Of a stretch of 64,000 nt of DNA, positions 7,654 to 16,714 are shown piece by piece. The translations under genes were made by a program, and so were the position numbers. Source of the stretch: Arthrobacter sp. Soil736 (GTDB taxonomy: Bacteria > Actinomycetota > Actinomycetes > Actinomycetales > Micrococcaceae); the NCBI RefSeq assembly GCF_001428005.1, contig NZ_LMSB01000008.1:1-64000 (forward strand). Reading direction: 5' to 3'. The notes beneath the pieces are model-generated. The model had not been told where the DNA came from. It searched no databases and saw only the letters and a list, made by a program, of their open reading frames with translations. Each line of letters opens with the position of its first letter. The first letter of the stretch is position 1.

Positions 7654-9225
7654 CTATTCCGGCATGATCATGGTCCGCAGGTCGAGCTGGCGGAGCACCC
7701 TGTCCGCGACCTCCGGGTCCATGTCGGCCTCGTTGCGCGCGGCCACCACTTCCTGCCGGGCCGCGTCCAGGGCGATGGTCTGGACCGTGATGGCCAGCTC
7801 CCTGCCCCGCTCGCGTTTCTCGGCCAGGCTCTCGTTGCGGAGGCTGCCGTCCAGCAGTTCGGCATGCAGCCGCCTCATCTTCTCCTTCACCAGCGCCACC
7901 TTCTCCGGCGGCAGCTCCTTCATCAGCTCGTTGTCCTTGAGGGCCGCCACGGCGGCCGCCTGGGCGCGCCTGGCCAGAAGCCGTGCCGCGTCCCGCTCCT
8001 CGGTTCCGTCCTGGGACGCCTTGAGGACGCGCATCAGCCAGGGCAGCGTGAGCCCGGGCAGGACCAGCGTGGCGAGCAGCACCGCGCAGGCTATGACCAG
8101 CAGTTCATCCCGCGCCGGGAACGGCGTGCCGTCCGCGAGGGTGAGCGGGAGAGCCAGCGCGAGGGCCAGCGTGGCGAGGCCGCGCATCCCGCACCAGGTC
8201 AGGATCAGCACCTCTTTGGCGGAGGTGGGCTGCAGCAGGTTCTTCCGCTTGCGCGCCGACAGGGCCAGCAGGCCAAGCCAGCCGAACCGCACGGCGAACA
8301 CCAGGATGCAGACCACGACGGCGGTGCCCACCATGCCCAAGATGCCGGCGCCTTCCTTGCGGACGACGTCCTGGATTTCGAGGCCCACGAGGCCGAACGC
8401 CAGTCCGGTCACGAGGAGCTCCACCACGTCCCAGAAGGCCGTGCGGGTCACCCGCTCGGCGGCGTCCTGCGGGCGGGAGTGCCGCTGCATCTCCAAGGCG
8501 GTGACCACGACGGCGATAACACCGGACGCATGGAATTCTTCAGCCAGGATGTAGGCGGCAAACGGTACCACCAGGGTGACTGCGCTGCGCGCGACCATCG
8601 ACTCCACGAGCCGGGTGACCAGCGACGTCAGCCAGCCCATGGCGATGCCGACCACGACGGCAAGGGCGGCTCCCACCACGAACTTGAGGACGACGTCGGG
8701 CCCCAGCTTGGTGCCGGAGACCGCGGCGGCCACCGCCGCCTGGAAGATCACGATGGCGGCGGCGTCGTTGAAGAGGCCCTCACTCTGCAGCACTGTGATC
8801 ATGCGGCGGGGCATGTGGACGCGGCCGGCAACCGACTCGACCGCCACCGGGTCCGGCGGAGCCACCATCGCGCCCAGGGCGATGGCGGCGGGGATGCCGA
8901 TGCCCGGAATCATGAGCCATGCCGCGCCGGCGACCACCGCCGTGGAGATCACCACCAGGGCCACCGCGAGCATGATGAGCGTGCGCCACCGGACCCGGAA
9001 CACCGCCCAGGAACTGCGCTGGGCCGTGGCGAACAGCAGTGGCGGCAGGAAGATGGGCAGGATCAGCTCGGGCGAGATCGCCAGGTCCGGGAATCCGGGG
9101 ATGAAAGTCAGGCCCACGGCCAGGAGGAGCATCAGGACCGGGTAGGGCAGCCGGAGCCGGTCTCCCAGGCCGACGGCCACCACGGTGGCGAGCAGGAGTC
9201 CGATGATGAGTGCCAGCTGGTCCAT
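7654..9225 (-). CDS. Na+/H+ antiporter (CPA1 family)
   Basis: A 523-residue membrane protein of the monovalent cation:proton antiporter-1 family (NhaP/YjcE-like). About twelve hydrophobic segments fill residues 1-400. The transport-site block PPDPVAVESVAGR is followed by SEGLFNDAAAIVIFQ, containing the Asn-Asp pair of electroneutral exchangers. The last 120 residues are a charged, largely helical cytoplasmic tail that probably regulates activity. It would exchange cytoplasmic Na+ (or K+) for protons in pH and salt homeostasis. It stands alone, convergent with the ROK gene. Confidence 0.92.
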   Translation of the reverse strand: MDQLALIIGLLLATVVAVGLGDRLRLPYPVLMLLLAVGLTFIPGFPDLAISPELILPIFLPPLLFATAQRSSWAVFRVRWRTLIMLAVALVVISTAVVAGAAWLMIPGIGIPAAIALGAMVAPPDPVAVESVAGRVHMPRRMITVLQSEGLFNDAAAIVIFQAAVAAAVSGTKLGPDVVLKFVVGAALAVVVGIAMGWLTSLVTRLVESMVARSAVTLVVPFAAYILAEEFHASGVIAVVVTALEMQRHSRPQDAAERVTRTAFWDVVELLVTGLAFGLVGLEIQDVVRKEGAGILGMVGTAVVVCILVFAVRFGWLGLLALSARKRKNLLQPTSAKEVLILTWCGMRGLATLALALALPLTLADGTPFPARDELLVIACAVLLATLVLPGLTLPWLMRVLKASQDGTEERDAARLLARRAQAAAVAALKDNELMKELPPEKVALVKEKMRRLHAELLDGSLRNESLAEKRERGRELAITVQTIALDAARQEVVAARNEADMDPEVADRVLRQLDLRTMIMPE

Positions 9226-9350
9226 GTGCTCACTTTCCCCAGGGTGTCGGGCCTGCGCCGTCCCGTGACGGGGTGCTGGCCGTGCCTTTCTACACTACCG
9301 GGACCACCGGGCGGCCCCTTCGACGCGACCAGCCACCGCTTCGCCGGCGG

Positions 9351-10010
9351 CTACTTCACCAGTTCCAGCGCGGCGGCGACCGGGAGGGTGCCGTCCCGGA
9401 ATTCGATGGTCTTGCCGACGCTTCCGGGCACCTCGAGCACGGCCGTCGCGACGATCGCCACATTGGCGCGGGAGGTGTCGGCGCCTTGCCAGGTGCTATC
9501 CGGATTGACGTCGATCAGGCCGGTGCCGGGTCCGCCGGTGAGATGGCCGGGGCCGAGGATGGTCCAGTCCAGGCTCGTGCCGCGGAGGTGTTCATCCGCC
9601 GCAGCCTTGGCCTCGGCGTAGGCGAAGAAGCCGTTGTCCTCGGGGACCCCGTGGTCAGGGCGGGAACCGAAGTACGACACCATGACGTAGCGGCCCACGC
9701 CGGCCTCCGCCGCCGCATCCATTGAGCGGATGGCGGCATCGCGGTCCACGGCGTAGGTGCGCTGCGGGTTCCCTCCCCCGGCGCCGGCTGACCAGACCAC
9801 GGCGTCGTGGTTCCGGAGCGCGGCGGCGATCTCCGCCGTCGTCGACTTTTCAACGTCCAGGACCGACGGCGACGCGCCGGTGGCCGCGACGTCGGCGGCG
9901 TGGTCCGGGTTGCGGATGAAGGACGTGACGCTGTGCCCCTCTTCCGTGAGGAGGGTGGACAGATGGAGGGCCACTTTGCCGTGGCCGCCGATGATTGCGA
10001 TTCGGGTCAT
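9351..10010 (-). CDS. NAD(P)-binding atypical SDR protein
   Basis: A 219-residue protein of the NAD(P)H-binding family (atypical short-chain dehydrogenase, YwnB/SDR a5-like). The N-terminal IAIIGGHGKVALHL is the dinucleotide-binding turn. Further on, VMVSYFGSRPDHG and LDWTILGPGHLTGGPGTG match the family's usual conserved places. These proteins often lack the classical Tyr-x-x-x-Lys and may bind rather than turn over a substrate. The ATG at 10010 is chosen because the six extra residues upstream (MGHNGG) add nothing to the Rossmann fold. No functional partner is evident nearby. Confidence 0.82.
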   Translation of the reverse strand: MTRIAIIGGHGKVALHLSTLLTEEGHSVTSFIRNPDHAADVAATGASPSVLDVEKSTTAEIAAALRNHDAVVWSAGAGGGNPQRTYAVDRDAAIRSMDAAAEAGVGRYVMVSYFGSRPDHGVPEDNGFFAYAEAKAAADEHLRGTSLDWTILGPGHLTGGPGTGLIDVNPDSTWQGADTSRANVAIVATAVLEVPGSVGKTIEFRDGTLPVAAALELVK

Positions 10011-10097
10011 GCCCCCATTGTGTCCCACGGCGCGCCGGAGTCCCAGCGTGCCCGGGAGTCCCAGCGGCAGCCGGCGTCGCCGTGCCGGGGAGGAACA

Positions 10098-10658
10098 TCA
10101 GGTCCGGTTCCGGTAGCGGAGGTAGACCACGCCGTTCCCGAACCGCCGTTCCTCGAGCAGCTCGAGCCGGAGCCGGATGTCCTCCGGGAAGTACCTCTTG
10201 CCGCCGCCAACGGCCACGGGCGAGACGAACATCTGGAACTCGTCGACGAGGCCCGCCCGGATGGCGGAGGCGGCAAGGTCCGGACCGCCGATGATCAGGT
10301 CCCGTCCGGCTTCCGCCTTCAGCTGCCGGACGGCATCGGCATTGAACTCCCGCTCGATCCTGGTCCGTTTGGTGGACGGCGTGGCCAGCGTCCGGGAGAA
10401 GACCACTTTGTCAGCATCCGTCCAGAGCCGCGCGAACTCCTGGATATAGTCCGGCTCCGCGGCGAAGGCGTCCTGGTCCTCCCACACGGCCATCACCTCG
10501 TACAGCCGGCGGCCATAGAGGTGGGTCCCCACCGGGCGCTCAAGCTCGTTGACGAACGTGTGCACCTCGGCGTCGGGCTCGCTCCAGTCGAAGTTCCCTT
10601 CCCGGTCCGCCACGTAGCCGTCGAGCGACATGATTCCCGAGTAGATCAGTTTGGCCAT
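10098..10658 (-). CDS. Dihydrofolate reductase-like protein (RibD C-terminal family)
   Basis: A 186-residue protein of the RibD_C / DHFR-like fold. It begins MAKLIYSGIMSLDGYVAD, the signature of small stand-alone reductases such as YyaP/YwjB. The segment RDLIIGGPDLAASAIRAGLV is the NADPH-binding block. GGAGGGTCTCC stands before the ATG at 10658, which fixes the start; the frame is open for a further 47 codons but without family similarity. Probably an NADPH-dependent reductase of unknown substrate rather than a folate enzyme. Confidence 0.85.
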   Translation of the reverse strand: MAKLIYSGIMSLDGYVADREGNFDWSEPDAEVHTFVNELERPVGTHLYGRRLYEVMAVWEDQDAFAAEPDYIQEFARLWTDADKVVFSRTLATPSTKRTRIEREFNADAVRQLKAEAGRDLIIGGPDLAASAIRAGLVDEFQMFVSPVAVGGGKRYFPEDIRLRLELLEERRFGNGVVYLRYRNRT

Positions 10659-10933
10659 GGAGACCCTCCCGTGTTCGGCGGTGCACTGTTCTGCGGCGGG
10701 CCGCTTCCGGGGCTGTCCTCTGGGGGCGGACCGCCGCAATCCGACCCTAGGTTCGGTGTGGCCGGATGGCAACAGCATGGCGCTGGCCGCGCCCTTCATT
10801 GGCCCTCCGCAGCATTGGCACAGGTTTGGATCAAGACCTGATCAAGGACGCGCTTGCCGGGCTTTTCCGCTGTCATGCTGGTCTTCGCATCAATCAGTGC
10901 GCATCAGATTTTCATGACCTAAATGGGGGAATT

Positions 10934-11659
10934 ATGCCGGCAGGCCGGTTCAAACACGTCCGGATTCGGGCGACTTCACTAGTCTCACTTTTGCGCGGGG
11001 CGGCCCTGGGCAGGTCCCTCGCCGCCTCGGGCCTGGCCGCGGGACTTCTGCTCGCCGGCCTCGCGGTGCCGGCAGAAGCCGCCACCTACTACTCGGCGAC
11101 GCTGCGCACTGCAGCGCGGTCGCTTCCGGTGGCTGCCGAGAACAACGCGGGCTACGACCGGACCCGCTACTTCGGCTCCTGGCTCGACACCAACCGCGAC
11201 TGCCAGAACACCCGCGCCGAGGTGCTGCTCCAGGAAGCGCGTGCCGCCGCGACGTACACCACCACCCGGAAGTGCACGGTCCGCACGGCCCGCTGGGTGA
11301 CCACCTGGGACAACCGGACGCACTACTCCGCCACGGCGGTGGAAATCGACCACACCGTCCCGGTCCACGAGGCGTGGGGCTCCGGCGCGCGCTACTGGTC
11401 GCAGGCGCGGCGCGTGGCGTTCTACAACGACCTGGGCGACTCGCGGTCCCTGAATGCCCAGACGGCGGCCCTGAACTCCGCCAAGCAGGCCAGGGGCCCG
11501 GAATCGTGGATGCCGCCCGCGAACAAATGCGCCTACATCGGCCAGTGGATCACCGTGAAGATCCGGTGGGGCCTGCGCGTGGACAGCACGGAGAAGGCCG
11601 CGCTGATCCGGTACGCGGATTCGTGCCCCAACGTGATGGTGAGCCTCACCAAAGTCTGA
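10934..11659 (+). CDS. Secreted HNH-type nuclease (DUF1524/GmrSD C-terminal fold)
   Basis: A 241-residue exported protein. Residues 1-50 form a signal peptide (basic start, hydrophobic LAAGLLLAGLAVP, then AEAA cleavage region). The mature part carries EIDHTVPVHEAWGSG (Glu137 to His140, the metal-binding HNH-like core), followed by SLNAQTAALNSAKQARGP with the conserved Asn and Lys. The same fold occurs in small secreted actinobacterial nucleases. It likely degrades extracellular DNA for nutrient use. The ATG at 10934 has GGGGGA before it; the frame is open upstream but those codons are not signal-like. Four cysteines in the mature part could form disulphides. A strong terminator follows. Confidence 0.88.
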   Translation: MPAGRFKHVRIRATSLVSLLRGAALGRSLAASGLAAGLLLAGLAVPAEAATYYSATLRTAARSLPVAAENNAGYDRTRYFGSWLDTNRDCQNTRAEVLLQEARAAATYTTTRKCTVRTARWVTTWDNRTHYSATAVEIDHTVPVHEAWGSGARYWSQARRVAFYNDLGDSRSLNAQTAALNSAKQARGPESWMPPANKCAYIGQWITVKIRWGLRVDSTEKAALIRYADSCPNVMVSLTKV

Positions 11660-11674
11660 CGCCCGCCCCGCAGG

Positions 11675-11712
11675 AAAGCCCCGCACCGTCCGACGGCGGT
11701 GCGGGGCTTTTT
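11675..11712 (+). terminator. Rho-independent terminator after the nuclease gene
   Basis: AAAGCCCCGCACCG pairs with CGGTGCGGGGCTTT around a short loop, followed by a T-run. It lies 15 bases after the nuclease stop and between convergent genes, so it may serve both. Confidence 0.85.
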
Positions 11713-11766
11713 CTTGCCCGTTTACTTGCCCGCTTGGCGGCGTTGTCGGGTCTACCGTTGCTTGCG

Positions 11767-12603
11767 TCACGCTGGGCGCGGGACCCCACCGGGACCAGGC
11801 GCCCGCGGGTCCGTGACAAGGCGGTGCTGCACCATGGTCCAAAGGTTGGAGACGGTCCAGTAGATCAGGACGCCGATGGGGAAGATAATGCCTCCCGCCC
11901 CGAACACGATGGGCAGGATGTAGAGCAGCATCTTCTGTTGCCGCATGAAGGGGCTGGCCGTGGCTTCTTCGGGCATGCTCGTGGCCATGATGTGCTTCTG
12001 CGTGACGAACTGCGCGGCTGTCATGGTCAGGATCATCACGATGGTCAGGATGGTGACCGTTGCCGGGTTGCCTCCGGCATTGTGCAGCAGCGTGGCCGAG
12101 AGCGGGGCACCGAAGATGCTCGCCTCGTCGAACTGCGCCACCTGGTCGCGGCCCATTGCACCGATTCCCGTGGCCTGGTTGCGGGCCGTGCTGATGCCGG
12201 AGAGCACCTGGAAGAGGGCGAAGAAGAACGGCATCTGGATCAGCAGGGGCAGGCAGGCGGAGAAGGGGTTGGTGCCGTGCTCCTTGTAGATGGCCATCTG
12301 TTCCTGGGCCATGGCCTGCCGGGACAGCGGATCGGTTTTGCCCCTGTATTTGTCCTGCAACTTCTGCAGGTCCGGCTGCAGCAGCCGCATGCGGCGCTGG
12401 GCGTTGACCTGCCTCAGGAACACGGGAATCAGGGCGGCACGGATCACCAGCACCAGCCCGATGATGGACAGTGTCCAGGTCCAGCCGCTCGCCGCCGGCA
12501 TGCCCACGGCGCTCAGGCCCTCGTGGAAGCCCACCATGATGGCGGACACAAGCCACTTGAACGGAAACATGATCGTTTCGAAGAGGTCCACTGATATCCC
12601 CAT
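11767..12603 (-). CDS. yidC: YidC/Oxa1-family membrane insertase
   Basis: A 278-residue polytopic membrane protein that helps fold and insert other membrane proteins. Hydrophobic segments are visible near residues 10-30, 45-62, 118-138, 175-197 and 230-262. The conserved Arg in the first core segment (LVIRAALIPVFLRQ) is present, followed by the charged coiled C1 region RRMRLLQPDLQKLQDKYRGK. It lacks the large periplasmic domain of proteobacterial YidC, as Gram-positive forms do. The housekeeping copy in actinobacteria normally sits in the rpmH-rnpA-yidC-jag block near oriC. None of those genes is here, so this is probably a second paralogue. Confidence 0.9.
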   Translation of the reverse strand: MGISVDLFETIMFPFKWLVSAIMVGFHEGLSAVGMPAASGWTWTLSIIGLVLVIRAALIPVFLRQVNAQRRMRLLQPDLQKLQDKYRGKTDPLSRQAMAQEQMAIYKEHGTNPFSACLPLLIQMPFFFALFQVLSGISTARNQATGIGAMGRDQVAQFDEASIFGAPLSATLLHNAGGNPATVTILTIVMILTMTAAQFVTQKHIMATSMPEEATASPFMRQQKMLLYILPIVFGAGGIIFPIGVLIYWTVSNLWTMVQHRLVTDPRAPGPGGVPRPA

Positions 12604-12666
12604 TCGTCAGTGCTGCCAAGCTACGGGGAAACGTGGTTCTTGTCACGATCTCAACTGAAGACAGAA

Positions 12667-12699
12667 AAGCCCCCGGAACCTTGCGGATTCCGGGGGCTT
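12667..12699 (-). terminator. Terminator after tRNA-Met
   Basis: On the minus strand AAGCCCCCGGAA pairs with TTCCGGGGGCTT and is followed by TTTTCTG. It starts 7 bases after the tRNA-Met 3' end. Confidence 0.85.
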
Positions 12700-12705
12700 G
12701 ATCTG

Positions 12706-12779
12706 TAGCGGTGGGGAGGCTCGATCTCCCGACCTCACGATTATGAGTCGTGCGCTCTAACCAACTGAGCTACACCGCC
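12706..12779 (-). tRNA. tRNA-Met (CAT)
   Basis: A 74-base cloverleaf read on the minus strand. The acceptor GGCGGTG pairs with CACCGCT (one G-U pair). D-arm GCTCAGTTGGTTAGAGC, anticodon stem CACGA/TCGTG with loop CTCATAA and T-arm with the GATCGAG loop. The anticodon is CAT. The ordinary Watson-Crick/G-U first pair and overall sequence fit the elongator form better than the initiator. CCA is not encoded. Confidence 0.92.
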
Positions 12780-12788
12780 ACGAATGAG

Positions 12789-12829
12789 AAAAACCTGTGT
12801 CAAGCCGGTCAAGACCGCCTTGACACAGG
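12789..12829 (-). terminator. Terminator after tRNA-Thr
   Basis: A long hairpin: CCTGTGTCAAG pairs with CTTGACACAGG and an inner CGGTC/GACCG extends the stem. Read on the minus strand it ends in TTTTT. It separates the two tRNA genes, so each is its own transcription unit. Confidence 0.85.
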
Positions 12830-12840
12830 CCCTCATTCAG

Positions 12841-12912
12841 AGCCCCCCACCGGAATCGATCCGGTGACCTCGTTCTTACCAAGAACGCGCTCTACCACTG
12901 AGCTAGGGGGGC
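12841..12912 (-). tRNA. tRNA-Thr (GGT)
   Basis: A 72-base minus-strand cloverleaf. The acceptor GCCCCCC pairs with GGGGGGC, D-arm GCTCAGTGGTAGAGC, anticodon stem CGTTC/GAACG with loop TTGGTAA, and T-arm CCGGATCGATTCCGG. Anticodon GGT reads ACC and ACT codons. CCA is not encoded. Confidence 0.93.
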
Positions 12913-13124
12913 AACGAGTAAATACTCTACCGGAAGAGTTCCCACTCAACAAATCGGCGCGAGGGCGCTTCCGGAGCCGCCGAAACAGTTGCGCCGGAAC
13001 CATTTTTATGACCTCGGAAAGGCCCTATTTGACGGTCCGGGAGACCGCCGAAAAGGCCCATATGGGTGCTCCGCGCCGGCACCGGGGACGCCATTCAGGG
13101 CAGCACGTTGGCTTTAGTGATTAA

Positions 13125-13162
13125 ACAGATATAGACCCGCTCGGAAGCCGGTCCATATCTGT
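13125..13162 (-). terminator. Probable terminator hairpin after the helicase gene
   Basis: ACAGATATAGACC pairs with GGTCCATATCTGT (one mismatch) around a 12-base loop. On the minus strand it lies 45 bases after the helicase stop and is followed by TTTAATC. The rest of the 12913-13206 gap shows no gene. Confidence 0.6.
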
Positions 13163-13206
13163 CATTTCAAAACTACTGGCAGGGAGCTACTCCCCCGGGC
13201 CGGTGG

Positions 13207-15363
13207 TTACCACTTGCCCTTGCGGTTGAAGTCGCGCTGTCCGCCTTCGTTGCCGTGGCGGGGCTTGCGTGAGCCGTCGCCGTGGCCGCCGAAGCGGGAG
13301 TCGCTGGCCTGGCCGCGGCTTGCACCGCTGTCAGCACCAACGCTGCGCTCCGAACGGTCGCTGTACGAACGGCCGCCGCGGTCCGCGGAGGACCGCTCGC
13401 CGTCGTTCTTGCGGAATTCCTTCTTGAACCCGCCGTTGCCCTTGAAGTTGCCGCCACGGTCTCCGCCGCCGGAGTAACCGCCGCGGTCGCCGCCACGGTT
13501 GCCCTGGTAACCGCCACGCTCGCCGCCGCCGCCGGACGGCTTGCGGCCGTTGTCCAGTTCGAGGTGGATCAGCTCGCCGCCGATCCGGGTGCGGGACAGG
13601 GCCTTCAGCTGATCGGGGCTCAGGTCCGCCGGGAGTTCCACGAGGGAGTGGTCCGAGCGGATGTCGATGCCGCCGATCTGGGCCGAGGAGATGCCGCCTT
13701 CGTTGGCAATGGCGCCAACGATGGAACCCGGCATGACGCGCTGGCGGCGTCCGACGGCGATCCGGTAGGTGGCGTTGCCCTCGGTGAGCGTGCGGGTCGG
13801 GCCGCGGGATCCGAAGCCGTCCTTGGAGCGTTCGCGCTTCTGGAACTCGGGGGCTGCAGGCAGTTCCTTGACCAGGAGCGGCTGTCCGCCCTGTGCCATG
13901 ACGGCCAGCGCGGCAGCGATCTCCGAAGCCGGAACATTGTGCTCTTCCTCGTAGGAGGAGATGAGGTCACGGAACGCCGCAACGTCCTCGGACTCAAGGG
14001 TCTCCGTGATGCGCTCGGCAAACTTGCCCAGGCGCAGCGTGTTCACCGTTTCAGCGGTGGGCAGGTGCATCTGCTCCACCGGCTGGCGGGTTGCCTTCTC
14101 GATGGAACGCAGCAGGTACTTCTCCCGCGGCGTCATGAACAGGATGGCGTCGCCGGAACGGCCTGCACGGCCGGTGCGGCCGATGCGGTGGACGTAGGAC
14201 TCGGTGTCGTGCGGGATGTCGTAGTTGACCACGTGGCTGATGCGCTCAACGTCAAGGCCACGGGCCGCGACGTCGGTGGCCACCAGGACGTCGATGCGGC
14301 CTTCCTTCAGCGCGTCGACAGTGCGTTCGCGCTGCTGCTGCGGGATGTCGCCGTTGATGGCGGCAGCCTGGAAACCGCGGGACTTCAGCTTGTCAGCCAG
14401 GTCCTCGGTGGCCATCTTGGTGCGCACGAAGGCGATGACGCCGTCGAACTCTTCAACCTCGAGGATGCGGGTCAGGGCGTCGAGCTTGTGCGGGCCCATG
14501 ACCTGCAGGTACCGCTGGCGGGTGTTGGCGCCGGTGGTGGTCTTGGACTTCACCGAGATCTCGGCCGGGTTGTTCAGGTACTGCTTGGACATGCGACGGA
14601 TCTGGCTCGGCATGGTGGCCGAGAACAGCGCCACCTGGCGGTCCGACGGGGTCTGCTGGAAGATCTGCTCAACGTCCTCAGCGAAGCCCATGCGGAGCAT
14701 TTCGTCGGCCTCGTCCAGCACCAGGTACTGGAGCTCGGACAGGTCCAGGGAACCCTTGGCAATGTGGTCGATCACACGGCCGGGAGTACCGACGACCACC
14801 TGTGCACCGCGGCGCAGGCCGGCGAGCTGGGGGCCGTAGGCGGAGCCGCCGTAGACGGGGAGGACCGTGAAGTCATCGATGTGCTTGGCGTACGAGGTGA
14901 AAGCCTCGGCAACCTGGAGCGCGAGCTCGCGGGTCGGAGCCAGGACCAGTGCCTGCGTCTTGCGGGACGGGCCGTTGAGGTCGTGGAGCTCGGCCAGGCG
15001 GGACAGTGCCGGTACTGCGAATGCTGCAGTCTTACCGGTGCCGGTCTGGGCGAGGCCCACGACGTCGCGGCCTTCAAGCAGCAGCGGGATGGTTGCTGCC
15101 TGGATGGGGGAAGGCTTTTCGTAGCCGACGTCCTGCAGGGCGGCGAGGACGCGGGGGTCGATGCCGAGATCGGCGAACTTCACGCCTTCTTCTTCGTCTT
15201 CCTCAGCCTTGGCTGCGGGAGCGGCGGGCGCTTCTTCGGCCTTGGCGGGAGCGTCGGCAGGGGCGGGCTCTGCTGCGGGGGCAGCGGCCTCAGTGAATTC
15301 GACGGTCGCGGATTCGGCAGTTGCCGTTTCGGTCTCGATGGCGTCGTTGTGAGTTTCGGGCAT
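13207..15363 (-). CDS. DEAD-box ATP-dependent RNA helicase with RGG-like tail
   Basis: A 718-residue RNA helicase of the DeaD/CsdA group, acting in ribosome assembly and mRNA turnover, often under cold stress. Residues 1-60 are an acidic Ala/Glu-rich extension. The core follows in order: Q-motif KPSPIQAATIP, Walker A AQTGTGKT, PTRELAL, DEAD box, SAT and HRIGRTGRAG. A DbpA-type RNA-binding domain lies near residues 545-625 (TYRIAVGRRQRVMPGSIVGA). The last 95 residues are Gly/Arg/Asp-rich (GGDRGGYSGGGDRGG), a flexible RNA-binding tail. It is longer than E. coli DeaD because of both ends. A plus-strand frame of similar length overlies it and is an antisense artefact of codon bias. Confidence 0.95.
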   Translation of the reverse strand: MPETHNDAIETETATAESATVEFTEAAAPAAEPAPADAPAKAEEAPAAPAAKAEEDEEEGVKFADLGIDPRVLAALQDVGYEKPSPIQAATIPLLLEGRDVVGLAQTGTGKTAAFAVPALSRLAELHDLNGPSRKTQALVLAPTRELALQVAEAFTSYAKHIDDFTVLPVYGGSAYGPQLAGLRRGAQVVVGTPGRVIDHIAKGSLDLSELQYLVLDEADEMLRMGFAEDVEQIFQQTPSDRQVALFSATMPSQIRRMSKQYLNNPAEISVKSKTTTGANTRQRYLQVMGPHKLDALTRILEVEEFDGVIAFVRTKMATEDLADKLKSRGFQAAAINGDIPQQQRERTVDALKEGRIDVLVATDVAARGLDVERISHVVNYDIPHDTESYVHRIGRTGRAGRSGDAILFMTPREKYLLRSIEKATRQPVEQMHLPTAETVNTLRLGKFAERITETLESEDVAAFRDLISSYEEEHNVPASEIAAALAVMAQGGQPLLVKELPAAPEFQKRERSKDGFGSRGPTRTLTEGNATYRIAVGRRQRVMPGSIVGAIANEGGISSAQIGGIDIRSDHSLVELPADLSPDQLKALSRTRIGGELIHLELDNGRKPSGGGGERGGYQGNRGGDRGGYSGGGDRGGNFKGNGGFKKEFRKNDGERSSADRGGRSYSDRSERSVGADSGASRGQASDSRFGGHGDGSRKPRHGNEGGQRDFNRKGKW

Positions 15364-15897
15364 AGGGAAGTTTCCTCATCCATAGGGGGCCAGGCGGCAC
15401 AACCCGAGGTGAGCGGAGCCGCAGTACATGTGCCGTGGTTGCCGGGCATACTTTGACCGGCCGGTCACGTAGAAGTCCGGCGCTTTCGCAATCCCGTGGC
15501 AGGACTTCCCGCTGCATCTCTTGGCTGCTATCCCAGCAGTCTGTACAGCGTTTTCTTTAGCCGGCTCTCCCTATGAAAATGCCCGCATCGCTTGTGCGGA
15601 CTCCAACACTTGCCAGTCCTGCCTCAAAAATTGGGCAGGAATAAGGGATTTCCGGAGTGGGGGATATTTCAAGTGTAAGGCATGGTTCCGTGCCTGGGTA
15701 ACCGAGAGGCCGCACGCGGCGGTGAGCTTGCGCACACAGGCAGCAGCCAACCCGCAATTTTCCGCCTTGATTCAGCGGAATCGCCGCAGATTTGCACCGC
15801 TTTCCGGCGCCGTTGGATCCCGATTCCGCGCCAGCCCAAGGTTCCTCCGCTCCGAGGCTGCGGAAAGCGGTGCAGAAATGCCCAGAGCTGGGAGGCG
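15364..15897. other. 534-base gap without a supported gene
   Basis: Between the helicase start and the convergently placed MOSC stop nothing codes convincingly. The minus-strand part next to the helicase (about 15364-15560) would be its promoter and a possibly long 5' leader, as in cold-induced helicase genes, but I could not pick out a promoter. One plus-strand frame (15521-15901) has no ribosome site and an implausible composition. Confidence 0.5.
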
Positions 15898-16551
15898 CTA
15901 GCTGCCCACCCGGCGGAGCAGCTTCTCGAATTCGTCGTGGTACTCGGGCTGGAGGCGGATTTCGCCGTCCGCGTCGGCGTCGCGGAGGGCCTCCATGGCT
16001 TCGACGTCAGGCTGGCTGAACCACCGGCCGATTGTCACCCCGTGGCTGGGAACGAAAAGCCGGTGGATGTGGTCGCCGGCCTGGATGGAGCCGGTCCGGA
16101 TCACCCGGAGGTATGTGCCCACGCGGCCCGCCTCGGTGAAGCGCTTGACCCACTGGGCCTCCCCCATGCGGCGCTGGAAAGCCGCACACGGCACGCGGGG
16201 TGAAGTGACCTCGACTTCGACGTCCAGGCCGATCTTCCAGCGCTCACCGATCACCGCACCCGTGGTCTCGATTCCGGCCACCCGCAGGTTTTCGCCGAAG
16301 ATTCCGGGCGGCAGTTCGCGCTGCAGCTCTCCGATCCAGTAATCGGCGTCGGCCTGGGAATAGGCGTACAGCGCCTGGTCCTCGCCGCCGTGGTGGATGC
16401 GGCTGGCCTGGACGTCGCCATGCAGGCCAAGCTTGTGCACCCTCACCGGCCCGTCCACGGGACGCTTGTCAATGGCCGTAACGCCCACGCTCCCTTCGTC
16501 AGGGAGGAGCTGGTGTACCCGGCAGACGGCAAGCAGAGTGGCGGTATCCAT
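15898..16551 (-). CDS. MOSC-domain protein (YiiM-like)
   Basis: A 217-residue MOSC-domain protein, the sulfur-carrier fold related to the C-terminus of molybdenum cofactor sulfurase. The family marks are visible: HHGGEDQALYAYSQAD, then GIFGENLRVAG, and the conserved cysteine in SPRVPCAAFQRRMG. YiiM-type proteins bind molybdenum cofactor and reduce N-hydroxylated compounds with an electron donor. No partner is encoded nearby. Single gene, ATG at 16551. Confidence 0.9.
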   Translation of the reverse strand: MDTATLLAVCRVHQLLPDEGSVGVTAIDKRPVDGPVRVHKLGLHGDVQASRIHHGGEDQALYAYSQADADYWIGELQRELPPGIFGENLRVAGIETTGAVIGERWKIGLDVEVEVTSPRVPCAAFQRRMGEAQWVKRFTEAGRVGTYLRVIRTGSIQAGDHIHRLFVPSHGVTIGRWFSQPDVEAMEALRDADADGEIRLQPEYHDEFEKLLRRVGS

Positions 16552-16714
16552 GGCAACAGTCTAGGTTCTCGGCGGTCGCGGTGCCCCTGCTGCGCCAAAG
16601 GGAACTCCTGACCGCTTTTTTGTTCGCCGCAGGACCATGCAGCTACTAGGCTTGCTGCAGGATTTCACTGGCCCGCGAGCGCAGGCTCAACGGCATGGAA
16701 CAGCAGGGGGAACC

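Noticed and set aside
7495..9621. Plus-strand open frame of 708 codons
   Set aside because: Antisense to the antiporter; composition is His/Gln/Arg-rich with no domain.
13282..15456. Plus-strand open frame of 724 codons
   Set aside because: Exact antisense of the helicase gene, no motifs.
15521..15901. Plus-strand frame of 126 codons upstream of the helicase
   Set aside because: Unusual composition, no ribosome site, overlaps the MOSC stop region.
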